From contig CAYTHL010000007.1 of NCBI GenBank assembly GCA_964437615.1, positions 1-40,593 on the forward strand: a stretch of DNA of 40,593 nucleotides, given 5' to 3'. Position 1 is the stretch's first letter, and each line of letters opens with the position of its first letter. Below are positions 39,348-40,593 of this stretch, piece after piece. The stretch comes from RGIG4790 sp964437615 (GTDB lineage Bacteria > Bacillota > Clostridia > Christensenellales > UBA1242). The notes beneath the pieces were generated by a model, which did not search any database, was not told the DNA's origin, and saw only the letters and a program-made list of their open reading frames with translations. A program made the position numbers and the translations under genes.

Positions 39348-39824
39348 ATGTTTTGTAAATTTTGCGGAAAAGAACTAAAAGATGACGCAGACATCTGCCT
39401 AAACTGCGGCAAAATAACAGACAACTTTATCGAAAATTTTGCTTGCGACTGCGAAGACGAAGTTGTGCCTAATCATTTTTGCGGTGAGCCAGAGCATGGT
39501 CATGAACATCACTGCTGTAATCAGCCAGACTGCGGCTGCAAAGAGCATGGCCATAAACATGGTAACCCGGTTGTGGCTGCCGAATCTAAAATCTATGGGA
39601 TTTTAGGGTTTATACTTTCTTTCTTTAACCCTATCGTGGGCTTAATCCTTAGCATTATTAGCGTTTGCAAATACTCTAATAGTGAATGCAAAAAAGGTAA
39701 AGGACTTGCCATTGCTGGCATTGTAATTTCTGCAATATTTATCCTTGCGCTAATTATAGCTTTGCTTGCTTACTATAACACTAGCCATATCAGCTATGTA
39801 TATGACGCGGGATATTCCGGCTAA
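39348..39824 (+). CDS. Zinc-ribbon membrane protein with His/Cys-rich linker
   Basis: This 158-residue protein opens with a zinc ribbon (FCKFCGKELKDDADICLNCGK, Cys3, Cys6, Cys17, Cys20). Next comes a His/Cys-rich stretch (residues about 33-70: CDCEDE, HGHEHHCCNQPDCGCKEHGH), then two membrane helices of the DUF4190 type (IYGILGFILSFFNPIVGLIL and a second from about 122). The middle part could bind several metal ions, more than a structural ribbon needs. Start ATG 39348 is set by AAAGGAG; an in-frame ATG at 39210 lies before the promoter. It is monocistronic with promoter and terminator. Such proteins are common in gut Bacillota but of unknown role. Confidence 0.8.
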   Translation: MFCKFCGKELKDDADICLNCGKITDNFIENFACDCEDEVVPNHFCGEPEHGHEHHCCNQPDCGCKEHGHKHGNPVVAAESKIYGILGFILSFFNPIVGLILSIISVCKYSNSECKKGKGLAIAGIVISAIFILALIIALLAYYNTSHISYVYDAGYSG

Positions 39825-39866
39825 ACTATACTCGTAGTTATCTGCTAGCCTACTCGGCTAAATTTT

Positions 39867-39889
39867 ACCGCCATTTCGGCGGTTTTTTA
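39867..39889 (+). terminator. Terminator of the zinc-ribbon gene
   Basis: ACCGCC (39867-39872) pairs with GGCGGT (39878-39883) around ATTTC and is followed by a T tract. Confidence 0.85.
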
Positions 39890-40006
39890 TTGCCATATTT
39901 TGCAAATAATGCTGGTTGCATAGCGCTTGTAAAGTATCACTAAGAAGTATTTTTGTCTGCTTTCTGCCGTTAAAAAAACTATTTGCAAACTTTGGCAAAC
40001 AAATTG

Positions 40007-40035
40007 TTGACAAATTTAAGTTATTGTTATATACT
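40007..40035 (+). promoter_or_regulatory. Promoter of the repeat/tRNA-Arg locus
   Basis: TTGACA (40007-40012), 17 bp, TATACT (40030-40035). No ORF follows; the predicted transcript crosses three direct repeats and the truncated and intact tRNA-Arg genes. Confidence 0.8.
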
Positions 40036-40105
40036 ATCTTTCGCTAGCAACCAAAGGCCTTGCACTAATAACCTACTTATGTTTTCGCAAAAACACAAGC
40101 ATTTT

Positions 40106-40267
40106 ACAAACTAAACGCATGCTTAAAAGAGGGCTATAGGTTTTTGATTATTGATATTACGCTATAGCATACAAACTAAATGCATGTTTAAAAAGAGGGC
40201 TCGCTGACAACATTAATAGTTAGTGTTAAAGTTAAAACAAACTAAACGCATGTTTAAAAAGAGGGCT
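40106..40267 (+). repeat. Three interspaced direct repeats (CRISPR-like in spacing)
   Basis: A repeat of 30-31 bp (ACAAACTAAAYGCATGYTTA, then AAAGAGGGCT) occurs at 40106-40135, 40171-40201 and 40237-40267, 65 and 66 bp apart, with different 35-bp sequences in between. The second and third copies share five more bases (CGCTG). The copies differ at 2-3 positions, and no cas gene is in the window. A decayed mini-array or a duplicated tRNA-leader segment are both possible. Confidence 0.5.
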
Positions 40268-40318
40268 CGCTGGGGTTTTAGTAGTTTTCCCTCAAAAAAT
40301 TGCAAAAATTTAATATAT

Positions 40319-40357
40319 GCACCCGTAGCTCAGCTGGATAGAGTATCGGTCTACGGA
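40319..40357 (+). pseudogene. Truncated tRNA-Arg copy
   Basis: GCACCCGTAGCTCAGCTGGA and onward matches the 5' half of a tRNA through the anticodon loop CTACGGA (anticodon ACG) and then breaks off; no T arm or 3' acceptor strand follows. Together with the preceding 45 bp it duplicates the start of the intact tRNA-Arg 97 bp downstream, though the acceptor bases differ. Confidence 0.75.
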
Positions 40358-40415
40358 GAGAGTGAACGGGGGTTTTAGTAATTTCCCCTCAAAAAATTAC
40401 AAAAATTTAATATTT

Positions 40416-40492
40416 GCGTCCATAGCTCAGCTGGATAGAGCGATAGTCTACGGAACTATAGGTCGGGGGTTCAAATCCCTCTGGACGCACCA
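40416..40492 (+). tRNA. tRNA-Arg (anticodon ACG)
   Basis: This is a complete 77-nt cloverleaf: acceptor GCGTCCA/TGGACGC, D arm AGCTCAGCTGGATAGAGC, anticodon stem ATAGT/ACTAT with loop CTACGGA (ACG, normally modified to ICG), T arm GGGGG-TTCAAAT-CCCTC, and encoded CCA. Confidence 0.96.
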
Positions 40493-40516
40493 AAAAACCC
40501 TATATTTAGGGTAATT

Positions 40517-40545
40517 CAGCGATTTTTAGGTCGCTGATTTTTTTT
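40517..40545 (+). terminator. Terminator of the tRNA-Arg locus
   Basis: CAGCGA (40517-40522) pairs with TCGCTG (40531-40536) and is followed by ATTTTTTTT. A smaller hairpin ACCCTA/TAGGGT (40497-40512) precedes it. Confidence 0.85.
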
Positions 40546-40593
40546 GTTTACTGAATTAACTTTTTCTTAAATGTTGGCGAAGTTAAGTTTACA

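Noticed and set aside
40106..40267. Functional CRISPR array
   Set aside because: Only three imperfect repeats, no cas genes in the window, and the unit runs directly into a tRNA locus; kept as interspaced repeats only.

Overview
The window looks like chromosome from an AT-rich, spore-forming member of the Bacillota, probably an uncultured gut Clostridia lineage. The evidence is a SpoIIE-type phosphatase next to tilS, an rpsL-rpsG-fusA-tuf operon, near-consensus TTGACA-17-TATAAT promoters, low GC and a BspA-like repeat protein. Genes 417-9932 and 12096-14935 lie mostly on the plus strand; nearly everything from 15353 to 39136 lies on the minus strand.

Left part (1-9.9 kb): a MacB/LolD-type ABC exporter (ATPase plus FtsX-like permease) has a perfect sigma-A promoter bracketed by two palindromic operators. 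A short DtxR-family regulator with an iron-type metal site follows it. Next are decayed gene fragments, a 742-residue BspA-like leucine-rich repeat protein, a signal peptidase I with a long Ala/Ser/Asp-rich cytoplasmic tail, two membrane proteins of unknown function, and between them a candidate structured RNA ending in a strong terminator.

Middle (9.9-22.6 kb): an array of long palindromic repeat elements (10.0-10.9 kb; more copies at 17.0-17.5 kb and a divergent one inside the str operon at 21.2 kb), a peptidase S66 LD-carboxypeptidase, a ZIP metal transporter, two unknown proteins, a stretch of hairpins, an ArsR-like regulator coupled to a DUF4932-like protein, and the str operon.

Right part (22.6-40.6 kb): a four-gene operon (HicB-like, two unknowns, small alarmone-hydrolase-like HD protein), an unknown protein, a DUF4097-like surface protein, the gatC-gatA-gatB-aspS operon, tRNA-Arg(CCT), several membrane proteins, tilS, spoIIE, a zinc-ribbon membrane protein and a tRNA-Arg(ACG) locus with a truncated tRNA copy and three interspaced repeats.

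The most striking observation is upstream of gatCAB-aspS. A consensus promoter is followed by a 14-codon leader peptide, MRKINNNFNNQLAA (five Asn and one Gln codon), then mutually exclusive RNA pairings and an intrinsic terminator placed directly before the gatC ribosome binding site. This has the layout of classical ribosome-mediated attenuation, apparently sensing Asn-tRNA to control the enzymes that make Asn-tRNA by transamidation. His31 of the AspRS supports a non-discriminating enzyme. A second pattern is that four start codons (signal peptidase, the gatCAB leader peptide, tilS, spoIIE) lie only 6-9 nt after a -10 box without a Shine-Dalgarno sequence, which suggests leaderless mRNAs. All assignments come from reading the sequence; no database search was run.
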